Origin: Avena insularis
Lineage: Eukaryota > Streptophyta > Magnoliopsida > Poales > Poaceae
Reading direction: 5' to 3'
Length of the DNA stretch: 64,000 nt
Assembly: GCA_023614405.1 (NCBI GenBank)
Contig: CM042697.1
Span: 189,905,189 to 189,969,188, forward strand
Numbering within the stretch: position 1 is the first letter of the stretch; every line of letters begins with the position of its first letter. Positions 10,560 to 23,215 of this stretch are shown piece by piece. The notes beneath the pieces were generated by a model that saw only the letters and a program-made list of their open reading frames with translations, searched no databases and had not been told where the DNA came from. The translations under genes and the position numbers were made by a program.

Positions 10560-13500
10560 TGTAACACCCCTAAAATCATGTTTTCAAAGCTTTGCATATC
10601 ATCCATGCATGCATATTCATTTAGAGTTCAATTTCGAACTCATTTGAAAGAAACAGAAGCACTGGGTGCTTATTATTTTATGTAAGCAAGCATTGATCCA
10701 ATGCCACTCTCAAGTGAGAGAATAATTGTTTTAGATCAAGTTTTGTTTGCTCTTATGTTGGATTGGTTGAGTGTTAAAGCTTGGACAAAATTTCCAAAAC
10801 AAACATGGTTTTAAAACCAGTTTCAAATCTTTATCAAATCATGTGCTAAGGCACTGTTATTTTAAAAAAATTCAAAGGAACCATGCAAGTCCAACAAGAC
10901 ATCATGGTTTTATACTCAAAATTATACATGATTCATTTTATAAAAGGCCAGAAAGATTTGGAATTCAAATGCTTTTGAATTCATTTGAAAAAGGTTTCCT
11001 GGAAATCAATTTAGAAAAAGAAAAGGAATTAGAAAACACAACTGGGCCTGGCGCCAGCTTTTTGGCCCAACAGACAACACAGCCCACCCGGGGTTTTCCC
11101 TTTCCCTCTGTTTCTCACCGCAGCCGCGTGCACCCACCCGCTGACAGCCTGACCCCACCGTGCCCCGTCAGCTTCGTCCTCAATCAACGCTCGGCCGAGC
11201 TGCTCCGGCGTTACCTCGCCGCAGTCACTGCCCGCTTAATTCCCATTGATACAGGGAGTAATATCCGCCCCGCTCCTGGCTATTTAATCCCCTCTGCACC
11301 ACGACCATTTCCCCTCACACCACTCGCTCGCTCCGCCACCAGGCTGCCACAATTGCGCATTGCAACACGCAGACATAACCAGCTCCGGCGACTGATTACG
11401 GTAAGACACGACCGCCCCTTCGCCTCTGATTGAAACAAACATGATCAGCACATTCTGGCGCATCTCCTGATGCTTTCCTTTTTCCTTCTCGTGACCCAGG
11501 TCATCGACTCCGTTAGCCTCCGCAAGCGACAGCACCGCCGCCCAACTCCGACGAGGAATACCGGTAAACTTCGAGCGCCCCTCGTTTCCCCTCTGACCCT
11601 ATCATGTTCGCCACGGCCTTGCGCACCCCCTGACCCATCTAGTTCATGCTAGGGAGATCCAGAGCCTCGGCAACGTCCCTGTCCGCAAACACCCAACGCC
11701 GCCAGCAACTCCGGCGAGGTCCTGCCGCTGCGTCCGTGCACCCCTCGACAAACTACTGCCATGTTGAGCTTCGTCGTGTCCTTGCGAGTCTGGTAAGCCA
11801 CGCCACACACCCCATCCCCTACTATATTCGCTGGAGCGTCGCTGACAGAGCGCCTTGGCCACTGCCGCCAGCCGCGGACTTTGGTCGCTTGGTCCATAGC
11901 CGTTAGATCTAGATCCAACGCATCTGATAGAATCACTTTACGAAGGGGTACGAGTCAGATATGGCCGTGCGATTTCATTTAGATCGTGCGGTCCACACTG
12001 GTCGATCCATGCGAAGCGGTACCGACGAATCAGAGAGCACCGCGTGGCCTGAGTTTTAATTGAAAACAGAAATTTGATCTATTAGTTAACCAAACTTGTA
12101 AAGTTCATAACTTTTGATCCCCACGTTCAAATTTGACAAATTTTATATCATTGGAATCAGGAGAGAAAATCCTATCTGTTTATGCAATGTGTTTAATGTT
12201 TTGTCTCTGTAAAAATGGTTGTTTTTTCAGAAACTTGAGTAGGCTTATTTTGGTTATATAAATGATTTGAAAAATGTTTTAAGGATCAAATAAAGTTTAT
12301 TTTGAGTATCTTGGACTTGATTATGTTTTAGTTCTCTTTAATTGTCTTGTTTGGTGTAGAAAAATCATCACATGACATTTGCATGCATTCATATATTTTT
12401 GTTTGAATATTGTGATATGTGATTTTGGTGCCATTATTTTATGTGTAGATTTTGGTGCAAATAGTGATTGTGATTGTGAAGATTGTTGCTACTCCCCAAA
12501 CTACCAAGGCAAGTGGTGTTTCATGATTTTATTCCTATATTTTTCAACTATGCACTAGAAATATTTTGTAGAAGACTTGCATGAATATTTTGGATAAGTA
12601 TCTCTATGCTATGCTTGGGAAATCCTAGTAGTTGTAGAATTGTTAGAAAATTTCTCTAAGTTAAGATGCTTACCATTGCCATGCTTACCATTGCCATGCT
12701 TACCCTAGCTAGTAGCAACCAAGGGTGGTTATATATTCATGCTATGAGAAATATTTCTAAGTCTTTGGACTTAAGTTTTGCTTAATAAAACAACTAAGTG
12801 AATGAAACACCTGGGTGGAATGGAAAGATTGGTTTGTGTTGAGTGGTTACACAAGGCCCATTTCTATGGTTTACCTTGTGTATCTCACTTGTGGAAAGCC
12901 ACCCAGGAACAAAGGGATTTGAGATGCCATATGTTAAGAAGCTTCTAGTGCAGCCACATGGCATTATGGGCTCTGCCTGGATCATATAGGTTGCAATAAC
13001 TTAGCCATTTGGACAGTTGGTGGTAGTGGGATGATAGGTTTGGAGCGCGTCCATTTGGTCTAAGGGAAGGCTTCTGAAAGATCCTGTCTTGGTGAAAATC
13101 AAGTCTTGTGGGGAAAGTGCACAACCTCTGTAGATGGAAGAATCTAAGTACTTAGCCATGTCCCTGGTATTGGACAACTTGAGCATCAAGACATGGAAGC
13201 TATCAAGAATCTCCTTATCCCAATTTCTAAGTTAAAACTTGTGGTTAAACAAGGGTGAAGGTTCACCAATGTCTATTGGTGATTCCTTGGGAAAGTTTTG
13301 TTAAAGGAAAAACTTAGTGTTTTCAACTGATAGGTAAAACCTATTTTGAGCAAAGCAAGCCTAAGCTACACTTAGCCAAAATGCATGTAGTATCTAGATG
13401 CTAATATTCTACTAAGGTATCACTTGCCAATACTATTCCAAATGTATTGACCCACTATGGCTGTAACTTGTGATGTTGTAGGTTATTCTGATGATGATTA

Positions 13501-13759
13501 GGGGTTATGAGTCTACACTCAACATGCTTGCCTGTGGCACATGAAGATGAAGACTTATTTATCTTATTCTATAATCGAACTCTTGTATGAGGCCTGTGGC
13601 CATGGAATTTGTAAAATACTATGTTTGTCTCTGGAATGATATGTAATAATGAACTTTGTTTCTGTGTACTTCATCTTAAACTATGGATGCTAGCATTGAT
13701 CCAGGGACTAGCATTACAATCACAGGGATCCTTAACTTTATAAAGGGAGGGATCTTACA
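10560..13759 (+). repeat. 3' LTR of the chromovirus (3200 bp)
   Basis: It is a close match to 1028-4250 and ends CTTACA before the AAACT duplication. It retains a donor-like CTGGTAAGCC at 11793 that is changed in the 5' LTR (2251-2260). A short duplication, with TACCATTGCCATGCT present twice (about 12670-12700), is found only here. An open frame at 10771-11433 is broken in the other LTR and has no recognisable protein, so I treat it as chance. Confidence 0.95.
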
Positions 13760-13764
13760 AAACT

Positions 13765-14533
13765 AGTTTGTGGTCCCAAGAAATAAGATATGACTCAAGC
13801 ACTGGCTAAGGGGATTCATGGTCCCACATGTAGATAGTGCAATAGTCAAGGAAGAGGTATGAATTACTCAGGGTCCTACGGGACACCAGTGAGCGGTTAA
13901 AACCAAATAACATGTATTGCCCACCGGTGCCTCTATATTAATTATAACTATTCCCAGCATTTTAATATCAGTTGTAATTTAAGTCATGATCATCTCCAAC
14001 ATAAAGCATATGTCAACCTTCCAACAACTACGAAACACCGACAGCGTGAAGTAACACATATTCAAGCATATACGACTCACAAGGCCGACTATCTACCACA
14101 CAACAGGGAATCGGAGGTGTCCATGTCAATATAGGGCTGCAAGGAATATTACTGGTATGGAATCTAAAGCATCGCAACACAGATAGCAATAGATCAACAG
14201 GAGGAAGTAAAGACTATAAATAAAAAATAGGTAGAAAGGGGAGAATGCTCGCCTGAGAAAACATTGCCAAAGGTTCATCCAAAGATCGGGTCGACACTCG
14301 CATCAATGCATCGACCTAGTCCGTGAGAAGCAAAACACTAGAAGAAACACCGGATGCACTCTTTAATACTACGGTAGAAGATCAGGTGTGATGCATGACA
14401 TGGCAAAGGTGCGATGCAATTAGGCAATAGTAAGCAAAACCGGGGTTCCGAAAATTTATTTAATAGGTTCATGTTGTTCAACATGGCAAAACATGGCGCC
14501 GGTGCGCTACACAAATTTTAATGGAGCCAATAT
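13765..14533 (-). mobile_element. Backbone segment 2
   Basis: Non-coding sequence that continues segment 1 after removal of the chromovirus. The last five bases (AATAT, 14529-14533) are duplicated at 37616-37620 on the far side of the next nested element. No reading frame or repeat unit stands out. Confidence 0.5.
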
Positions 14534-14671
14534 TGTTGGAGATATGCTCAAGAGGCAATAATAAAATGGTTATTACTATATCTTAGTGTTTATGATAAAT
14601 GTTTACATCCCTTGCTATAATTGTATTAACCGGAAACATTAATACATGTGTGTTTTGTAAACACAAAGTAA
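14534..14671 (+). repeat. Old BARE-like 5' LTR, part 1
   Basis: The first 138 bp match the start of the LTR at 35728. AGTAA at 14667-14671 is the target duplicated when Angela inserted; LTR sequence resumes at 23221 with GTCCCTAGTGATCCTCTTG. Confidence 0.9.
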
Positions 14672-16390
14672 TGTTGGAATTATGCCCTAGAGGCAATAAT
14701 AAAGATGTTATTATTATAATTCTTGTTCATGATAAAGTTTATATTCCATGCTAGAATTGTATTAAGCGGAAACATTAATACTTGTGTGGTTTGTGAACAA
14801 CACCGTGTCCCTAGTACGCCTATATGGACTAGCTCATTGATCAATGATGGTTAAGGTTTCCTAACCATAGACATGAGTTGTCAATTGATAATGAGACCAT
14901 ATCACTGGGAGAATGATATGGTGGACAGACCCAAACTAAGCGAAGCAATTAGATCGTGTCTTTGTGTTCATCTTTGCGAAGCTTTTCCTATGTCAAATAT
15001 TGTATTCCTTAGACCATGAGATAATACAACTCCCTGGTATCGGAAGAAAGCTTTGAGGTCATCAAATGTCATCCTATGAGAGGGTGATCATAAAGGTGTC
15101 TCTCAGGTGATCGGAAAGTATCTGTTGGGTTGTATGTATCAAGATGGGATTTGTCCCTCCCAAGTCGGAGAGATATACTTGGGCCCCTTTCGGTGTCGAT
15201 ATCAACACCGCTTGCAATCATGTGGTTAAGGAGTTAATCACAAAGTGATATCGGATTACGGAACGAGTAAAGTACTTGCTGTGAACGAGATTGAACTAGG
15301 TATGACAGTACCGATGATCGAATCTCGGGCAAGTAAAATATCGCGAGACGAAGGGAATATGTATATGGGGTTCATTTAATCCTGGCATCATGGTTCATCC
15401 GATATGATCATCGATGAATGTGTGGGAGTCAATATGGGTGCCCAGACCCCGTTGTTGATTATTGATAGAAGATCATGTCTGCATATTCTCGAACCCACAG
15501 GGTCACACACTTAACGTGTCTCGACGCTAGGATAGATTGGATACTTGGTTTATGAATTTTTGTTGGTCTCGGATGGGATCCGGGACATCACGAGAGGTTC
15601 CGGAGTGGTCCGGAGAATAAGATTCATATAAGGCAGTGCAGTTTTTGGAGTTCGGAATTGTTCCGGATTAATCGGTATTATACCGGAAGCTTCTAGAACC
15701 TTCCGGAAGGGGACCAACGTGGCCCCACCTTCCGGGAGGGGGCATGGGCCTATGATGGTGTGTCCTGGCCGCATTGGGCCAGGGGCACAAGGCCCCATAG
15801 GGCCCAGCCGATCCTAGATAAGTTTAAACTCATTTAAACTAGAGATAGGGTTTCTAGATAAGGGAAAGTTTAAATCGTTTAAACTAGAGATAGGCTTGGA
15901 CGATGGGCAAGGGCTGGCCACACCCCCCCTCTATATATAGAGGGCTGGTGCACCCCCTCCCCCCACACACACACACCTTCCTCCAAACCCTAGTAGCCCT
16001 GCTGCCTTCCTCTCTCCCTCCCGACTGTTTGTAGGCGAAACCCTGCTGCAGAAATTCTCCACCATATACACCGCGCCGTCGCGTTGTAGATCCAATCTAT
16101 CTCTCCACCATACTTGCTGGTCTGAGGAAGGAGGAGACGTCGAGGTGCTGCATGTGTGCATCTCACGGAGGCACCGCCACTTGTGGTGCTAGATCGGATC
16201 GGATCGCGAGGAGGAGAAGCGAGTACGACTACATCACCCACGTTAAATGAGCGTTCGTTGTCTGAATCTTCAAGGGTATGAAGATCTAATCCAATCTCTC
16301 TCGTTGTTTGCATCTCCTAGATTAGATCTTGGCTTTCCCTCTGTTCGCTTCCGTAGAAAATTTTGATTTACTATGCTGCGAAACCCTTCA
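14672..16390 (+). repeat. Angela 5' LTR (1719 bp)
   Basis: It pairs with 21545-23215. It contains a TATA box (TATATATA, 15932-15939) within CTATATATAG, then a C-rich leader. Compared with the 3' LTR it is about 50 bp longer because the 3' copy lacks many short runs, such as one base of CCGG or two bases of a repeat. Confidence 0.95.
15932..15939 (+). promoter_or_regulatory. TATA box of the Angela 5' LTR
   Basis: TATATATA sits in the conserved CTCTATATATAGAG context and is repeated in the 3' LTR at 22777-22784. It lies about 450 bp before the LTR end, where BARE-type LTRs carry their promoter. Confidence 0.8.
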
Positions 16391-16391
16391 G

Positions 16392-16403
16392 TGGTATCAG
16401 AGC
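16392..16403 (+). promoter_or_regulatory. Angela primer-binding site (tRNA-Met)
   Basis: TGGTATCAGAGC lies one base after the 5' LTR end and matches the chromovirus primer site exactly. It is complementary to the initiator tRNA-Met 3' end. Confidence 0.9.
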
Positions 16404-17594
16404 TAGATCTATGCGTAGATGTGTTTCACGAGTAGAGCATAACATGGTTGTTGCGGCGTTGATGTTTTCTGTTGCAAGCCTCTTGTTTGTGTTCTTCTTA
16501 TGGCCAGGGATAGTGAGATTGAAGCGGTCCAGGCCAACCTTACGCGAGACGCTCCGCACTTGACGTGTGGCTTGTTCCAAACATGCGGTGGTGGATGTCG
16601 GTTCTCTCACTATAGTTGTCATGGGATTAACACCGGAGTTTGGCAACCATAATATCACCGTTGTGGCTTTCCGTAGGTAAGAATCGTTCTTAGCATCTAC
16701 TCCCATAAGCCACGTAAACCATGCAACAACAAAGTAGAGGCGTCTAACTTGTTTTTGCAGGGAGTGTTTTCTGTGATATGGTATGGCCCAAGATGTGATG
16801 TGTATATTGTATGCGATGATCATGTTTTGTAATGTTTCACGACTTGCATGTCGATGAGTACACAACCGGCAGGAGCCATATGGTTGTCTTTATAATTGTG
16901 TATGACCTGCGAGTCAACTTCTTATATGCCATGTAATAGCTTTACTTTATCGCTAAGTAGTTAGCAATAGTTGTAGTTGCTATAAGTGGTGGAGGCAATC
17001 ATTGAGAAGTGATGGAGATCATGCTTGGAGCACAAGATGGAGATCATTGCGAAGATTGGCTATACCATGTCACATAAAGTTATATGCATGTGATGTTTAT
17101 CCTTTTATGTATCTTATTATGCTTAGATCGCGACGGTAGCATTATAATATGATTCCTCACTTAAAGATCAATATAAAACTGTGTTCTCCCCAAGTATGCA
17201 CCGTTGCGAAAGTTCGTCGTGTCCAAGCATCACGTGATGATCGGGTGCTATAGACTCTACGCTCACATACAACGGGTGCAAGCCAGTTTTGCACACACGG
17301 AAATACTTGGGTCTAACTTGACGAGCCTAGCATGTACAGACATGGCCTCGGAACACATGAACCGAAAGGTTAAGCATGAGTCATATGAATGATATGATCG
17401 ACACTTCGTTGTCCACCATTGAAACCACATCTCTTCTCGTGAAGATCGGATTAGGTGTGGTGAATTTGGATCGTGTTCACTAAACAACTTGAGGGATGTT
17501 GAATTTAGTGGGAGTTCATCTAGTAATTTGATTAAAAGTTGAACTAGTTATCTTGAACATAGTCTAATTTGTACTTGCAAATATTGTAGATCAA
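16404..17594 (+). other. Angela untranslated leader
   Basis: About 1.2 kb lie between primer site and gag with no coding content. Part of it (about 16783 onward, GATGTGATGTGTATATTG) is homologous to 31151 onward in the old BARE-like element. This homology shows how much leader the older element has lost. Long leaders are normal in this group and hold dimerisation and packaging signals. Confidence 0.7.
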
Positions 17595-18450
17595 ATGGCT
17601 AAGTCCAACTTCAACTTCAACGTTTTTGCTGAGAAAGAAAAGCTTAAGAACAATGGGTCTAACTTCACCAATTGGTTCCGCAATCTATGAATCATTCTAT
17701 CTAGAGGACAAAAGGACTATGTCCTTGAGAAAGCGTTAGGTAACCCCCCTGCTGCGACTGCGCCGGCTGATGAGAAAGCTGTCTATCAGTCGTACAAAGA
17801 TGATTATGGTGTGATTAAGAGCACCATGTTGTTTTCTATGGAACCGGAACTTCAAAATCGTTTTGAAAACTATCCCGGGCCCTTTGAGATTCTCGAAGAG
17901 TTGAAAACTATGTTCCAGACTCAGGCCCGTTCTGAGAGATATGAGATCTCTGAGAAGTTCTTTAACTGCAAGATGGAGGAAGGGAGTTCCGTTAGTGAGC
18001 ATGACATAAAGATGTCAGGCTACACTCAACGCCTTGAGCAACTGGACTGCAAGATTCCAGAGGAGCTCAAGATTGTGAGGTTGCAATCACTCCCTCCAGC
18101 TACAAAAGTTTTGTAGTGACTCATAATCGATTGGTTCCATCGATACGATCACCGAGCTCTTCGCAAAGCTGAAGGCTGCGGAGGTGGACATCAAAAAGGA
18201 TAATCATGTGTTGATGGTCAACAAGCCCTCCTTTAAGAAAGGTAAGGGTGCAAAGAAGCCTTCAAGAAAGGAGGCGGCAAACGCGTTGCCCTTGCTGAGA
18301 AGAAGCTCAAGTTTGGACCCAAGCGGAACAGGTGCTTCTATTGCAAGGACAAGGGTCCTTTGGGCATAGCTGTCAAAGTACTTAGCGGACAAGAAGGCTG
18401 GCACCATCAAAGGTATATTTGATATAAATGCTATTGATGTTTTCCTTACT
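17595..18450 (+). pseudogene. gag: Angela gag, with stop and frameshifts
   Basis: The start MAKSNFNFNVFAEKEKL and the block NGSNFTNWFRNL are typical of Copia gag (UBN2-type capsid). TGA at 17688-17690 replaces an expected CGA codon (a CpG site). The frame continues as QKDYVLEKALG through FKTMF-like and SERYEISEKFF segments to a stop at 18114-18116 caused by a small deletion. In another frame VDIKKDNHVLMVNKPSFKK follows, and near 18330-18375 a damaged zinc knuckle, CFYCKDKG...GHSC. Gag would form the cytoplasmic virus-like particle. Confidence 0.85.
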
Positions 18451-19640
18451 AGCCCTCGTTGTAGTGCACAGGTATTTGATCTTTGGTTCGGTTGCTAATA
18501 TTTGTAACTCGAAGCAGAGCTCTGAATAGGCAATGACTTACGAGGGATGAGGTGACGATGCGCTTTGGCAACGGATCAAGAGTTGATGTGATGGCCGTCG
18601 ACGCTCTCCTTAGTTTTACTTTTGAATTAGTTTTAAACCTTAATAAATGTTATTATGCCTGCGTTGAGCATGAACATTATTTCTGGATCGTGTTTATTGC
18701 AAGACGGTTATTCATTTAAATCGGAGAATAATGGTTGTTCTATTTATATGAGTAACATCTTTTATGGTCATGCACCTCTTGTGTATGGTTTATTTCTTCT
18801 AAATCTCGGAAGGGCTGACACACACATCCCGAACCTTGAGGCTAAGAGGAGCAAAGTAGATAGTGATAATACTACTTATTTGTGGCAATCGTCTAGGTCA
18901 TATTGGTGTAAAGCGCATGAAGAAACTCCATTCGATGGACTTTTGGAGTCTCTTGATTTTGAATCATTTGACATATGCGAACCATGCCTCATGGGCAAGA
19001 TGATCAAAACCCGTTCTCCGGTATGATGGAGCGAGCAACGGACTTGTTGGAAATCATACATACCGATGTATGCGGACCGATGAGTGTTTATGGCGTGGTG
19101 GATATCGCTATTTTCTCACTTTTACCGATGACTTAAGTAGATATGGGTATATATATTTAATGAAACATAAATCTGAAAGCGTTTGAAAAGTTCAAAGAAT
19201 TTCAGAATGAAGTGGAGAACCATCGTAATGAAAGATTAAGTTTCTACGATCCGATCGTGAGGCGAATATTTAAGTTATGATTTTATCACGCATCTCAAAG
19301 CAAGTGGAATCGTTTCACAACTCACGCCACCAGAACACCACAGTATGATGGTGTGTCTGAATCGGAATCGAACCCTATTAGATATGGTCCGATCGATGAA
19401 GTCTCTTCTTGATTTGCCGTTATCTTTTGGGGTTATGCATTAGAAACGCTGCATTCACTTTAAATAGGGCTCCATCTAAATCCGTTGAGATGACACCGTA
19501 TGAACTATGGTTTGGTGCTAAACCTAAGTTGTCGTTTCTTAAAGTTTGGGGATCTGAAGCTTCGTCGAAGTTGATGCGGACAAGCTCGAACCCAAAGCGA
19601 ATGCATCTTCATAGGATACCCTAAGGAAACTATTGGGTAT
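18451..19640 (+). pseudogene. pol: Angela protease remnant, GAG-pre-integrase and integrase
   Basis: The protease is nearly gone; only GSVANICNS-like sequence can be traced near 18490. A clear GAG-pre-integrase block follows at 18655-19026, with ESLDFESFDICEPCLMGKM, the zinc-binding end. The integrase core starts near 19040 (IIHTDVCGPMS) and breaks within 50 bases. Further traces are MTPYELWFGAKPKLSFLKVWG at 19489-19551. Many short deletions break the frame, so no catalytic triad can be assembled from one frame. Confidence 0.8.
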
Positions 19641-20011
19641 ACCTTCTATCACGTAACCGAAGGCAAAGTGTTTTATGCAAAAACGGTTCCTTTCTTGAGA
19701 AGGAGTTTCTCTCGAAAAAAGTGAGTGGGAGGAAAGTAGAGCTAGACGAGGTTATTGAACCTTCTCTTGAATTGGAAGTAGCGCGCACCTGAAATTGTTC
19801 GATTACGCTGCACCAACAATAGAGGAAGCTAATGACAAGGATCATGAAGCTTGGACGATCTCTTGCTCTTGAGCGTCGTGGGTCGACAAGGTCGCGTGCC
19901 CCCACAGTGAATGCGGCAACCTGTCTTGACAGTCTTGTTAGTAGAAGGCGGTGAACCTATGAACTATGAGGAAGCGATGATGAGCCGGACTACGAGAAAT
20001 AGCTAGAAGCC

Positions 20012-21516
20012 ATGAAATCCGAATTGGGATCCATGAGCGAAAACCAAGTATGGACTTTGGTGGACCCTCCTAGCGACCGAAAGGCCGTTGAGTGCAAATG
20101 GATCTTCAAGAAGAAAACGGACACGGATGGTAATGTTACCGTCTATAAAGCACGGCTTGTCGCGAAAGGTTTTCGACAAGTTCAAGGTGTTGACTACGAT
20201 GAGACTTTCTCTGCCGTAGCGATGTTTAAGTCTATTCGGATTTTATTAGAAATTGCTGCGTTTAATGATTATGAAATATGGCAGATGGATGTCAAGACTG
20301 CGTTCCTCAATGGCAACATTGATGAAGAGTTGTATATGATGCAACCCGAAGGTTTTGTCGATCCTAAGGATGCTGATAAATTATGCAAACTTCAGCGTTC
20401 CATTTATGGACTGAAGCAAGCATCTCGGAGTTGGAACCTTCGTTTTGATCAAGTGATCAAAAGCTTTGGATTTGTTCCAAATTGCTACGAAGCTTGCATC
20501 TACAAGAAAGTGAGTGGGAGCTCGGTGATGTTTCTGGTACTATATGTGGATGACATATTGATTATTGGAAATGACATCAACATGCTTAACGATGTGAAGA
20601 GTTATTTGAACAAGTGTTTTTCAATGAAAGACCTAGGTGAAGCTGCTTATATATTGGGCATCAAAATCTATAGAGATAGACAAAAGGCGCTGATAGCTTT
20701 AAGCGGTACATACCTAGACAAAGTTACGAAAGGTTCGAATGGATAAGGCATTGAAAGGTTCGGTGCCTATGTTGTCGAGTAAGATATTGAGCAAGGCTCG
20801 GTGTCCATTCTGATGAAATGATAGGGAAGCTATGAGCAAAGTGCCTTATGCCTCGGCCATAGGATCCATCATGTATGCCATCTTGTGTACTAGACGGATG
20901 TGTCCAATGCTCTTAGTTTGTGACGGATATCAAAGTGATCCGAGTGGAACCTTTGGACAGCCGTGAAGAACATCCTAAGGTACCTAAATAGGACTAAAGA
21001 AATGTTCTTAGTCTATGGGGGTGATGAACAGCTGTGGTAAAGGTTACGTCGATGCTAGTTTCGACCGACAAGGATGATTGTAAATCTCGAACGAGATCGT
21101 GTATATTTTGAATGGAGGAGGCTGTGAGTGGAGAAGCTGCAAGCAAAGCGTGATCGCGGGATCTACTGATGAAAGCAGAATACATGGCTGCTGCGAAGCG
21201 TCAAGTGAAGGAGTTTGGATCGAAACTTCATCATCGAGCTTGGCGATAGTTCCAAGTGCATTGGACCTTGGAGATATTGTGTGACAACACTGGCGCCATA
21301 GCACTCGCTAAGGAACCAAGATATCATCCAAAGACCAAGCATATCAACCGCAAATTTCATATAATCCGAGATTATATAGCAGATGGAGATCTGAAGATCA
21401 GCAAAGTACATACATATCTGAATGTCGCAGATCCATTGACTAAACCTCTTTCACGTGTAAAACATGATCAGCACCTCAGTGCCATGGGTGTGAGATTGTT
21501 GCCAAATGTAAACTAG
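20012..21516 (+). pseudogene. pol: Angela reverse transcriptase and RNase H
   Basis: The first 735 bases are one open frame with Copia reverse transcriptase motifs: KWIFKKKTDTDGNV, KARLVAKGFRQVQGVDYDETF, QMDVKTAFLNG, IYGLKQASRSWN and LYVDDILIIGND (the catalytic YVDD), then MKDLGEAAYILGI. The frame breaks at 20746. The RNase H part (about 20950-21516) is split over frames; its end is readable as LCDNTGAIALAKEP and KHINRKFHIIRDYI ... ADPLTKPL. This is the longest intact stretch of the element and is the least damaged domain. Confidence 0.9.
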
Positions 21517-21530
21517 ATTATTGACTCTAG

Positions 21531-21544
21531 TGCAAGTGGGAGAC
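21531..21544 (+). promoter_or_regulatory. Angela polypurine tract
   Basis: TGCAAGTGGGAGAC ends one base before the 3' LTR. The same motif precedes the 3' LTRs at 35728 and 43183. Confidence 0.85.
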
Positions 21545-23215
21545 TGTTGGAATTATGCCCTAGAGGCAATAATAAAGATGTTATTATTATAATTCTTGTT
21601 CATGATAAAGTTTATATTCCATGCTAGAATTGTATTAAGCGGAAACATTAATACTTGTGTGGTTTGTGAACAACACCGTGTCCCTAGTACGCCTATATGG
21701 ACTAGCTCATTGATCAATGATGGTTAAGGTTTCCTAACCATAGACATGAGTTGTCAATTGATAATGAGACCATATCACTGGGAGAATGATATGGTGGACA
21801 GACCCAAACTAAGCGAAGCAATTAGATCGTGTCTTTGTGTTCATCTTTGCGAAGCTTTTCCTATGTCTAATATTGTATTCCTTAGACCATGAGATAATAC
21901 AACTCCAGTATCGAAAAGAAAGCTTTGAGGTCATCAAGCGTCATCCTATGAGAGGGTGATCATAAAGGTGTCTCTCGGTGATCGGAAAGTATCATTGGGT
22001 TGTATGTATCGAGATGGGATTTGTCCCTCAAGTCGGAGAGATACTTGGGCCCACTCGTAATCGATATCAACACGCTTGCAAGCATGTGGTTAAGGAGTTA
22101 ATCACAAAGTGATATCGGATTACAGGAACGAGTAAAGTACTTGTTGTGAGCGAGATTGAACTAGGTATGGCGATCGATGATCGAATCTCGGGCAAGTAAA
22201 ATATCATGAGGCAGAAGGAATATGTATATGGGGTTGATTGAATCCTGGCATCGTGGTTCATCCGATATGATCATCGATGAATGTGTGGGAGTCAATATGG
22301 GTGCCAGACCCGCTGTTGATTATTGATAGAAGATCATATGCATATTCTCGAACCCGAGGTCACACATAACGTGTCTCGGCGCTAGGATAGATTGGATACT
22401 TGGTTTATGAATTTTTGTTGAGTCTCGGATGGGATCCGGGACATCACGAGGTTCGGAGTGGTCGGAGAATAAGATTCATATAAAGCGATTGCAGTTTTGG
22501 AGTTGAATTGTTCCGGATTAATCGGTATTGTAGGAAGCTTCTAGAACCTTCCGGAAGGGACCAACGTGGCCCCACCTTCCGGGGAGGGGCATGGGCCTAT
22601 GAGGGAGTGTCCTGTCCGCATTGGGCCAGGGGCACAAGGCCCCATAGGGCCCAGCCGATCCTAGATAAGTTTAAACTCGTTTAAACTAGAGATAGGGTTT
22701 CTAGATAAGGGAAAGTTTAAATCGTTTAAACTAGAGATAGGCTTGGAGGATGGGCAAGGGCTGGCCGCACCCCCTCTATATATAGAGGCTGGTGCGCCCC
22801 TCCCCACACACACCTTCCTCCAAACCCTAGTAACCCTCGCCTTCCTCTCTCCCTCATTTGTTTGTGGCGAAGCCTACTACAGAAATTCTCCACCATATAC
22901 ACCGGCCGTCGCGTTGTAGATCCAATCTATCTCTCCACCATACTTGCTGGTCCGAGGAAGGAGGCGTCGAGGTGCTGCGTGTGCATCTCACGGAGGCACC
23001 GCCACTTGTGGTGCTAGATCGGATCGGATCGCGAGGAGGAGAAGCGAGTGCGACTACATCACCCACGTTCCGACGAGCGTTCATGTCTGAATCTTCAAGG
23101 GTATGAAGATCTAATCCAATCTCTCTCGTTGTTTGCATCTCCTAGATTAGATCTTGGCTTTCCCTCTGTTTGCTTCCGTAGAAAATTTTGATTTACTATG
23201 CTGCGAAACCCTTCA
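21545..23215 (+). repeat. Angela 3' LTR (1671 bp)
   Basis: It matches 14672-16390 over its full length and ends CGAAACCCTTCA before AGTAA. It differs from the 5' LTR mainly by short losses in CC, GG, CCGG, AC and TA runs, concentrated between about 21900 and 22870. A TATA box is at 22777-22784. Confidence 0.95.

Larger units (their letters stand above)
1028..13759 (+). mobile_element. Full-length Ty3/Gypsy chromovirus with 3.2-kb LTRs
   Basis: A 12.7-kb retrotransposon bounded by two LTRs that start TGTAACA and end CTTACA, flanked by a perfect AAACT duplication (1023-1027 and 13760-13764). The order is LTR, tRNA-Met primer site, two extra reading frames, gag, protease, reverse transcriptase, RNase H, integrase, chromodomain, purine tract, LTR. 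Integrase before a C-terminal chromodomain places it among plant chromoviruses; the tRNA-Met primer site and domain order suggest a Tekay/Del-like lineage. All coding blocks carry stops or deletions, so it cannot act alone. I do not assign a family name. Confidence 0.95.
14672..23215 (+). mobile_element. Angela/BARE-type Ty1/Copia element, nested
   Basis: An 8.5-kb element with LTRs beginning TGTTGGAATTATGCCC and ending CGAAACCCTTCA, flanked by a perfect AGTAA duplication (14667-14671 and 23216-23220). The primer site is tRNA-Met type. The order gag, protease, integrase, reverse transcriptase, RNase H is that of Copia. All parts are present but carry many 1-4-base deletions, so no domain pair remains in one frame. 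LTR sequence and structure match the abundant Triticeae BARE-1/WIS/Angela group. Confidence 0.95.

Noticed and set aside
10771..11433. A 220-codon open frame in the chromovirus 3' LTR.
   Set aside because: The same stretch in the 5' LTR is broken by stops and shifts, the translation has no known domain, and it spans the TATA-like box and leader.
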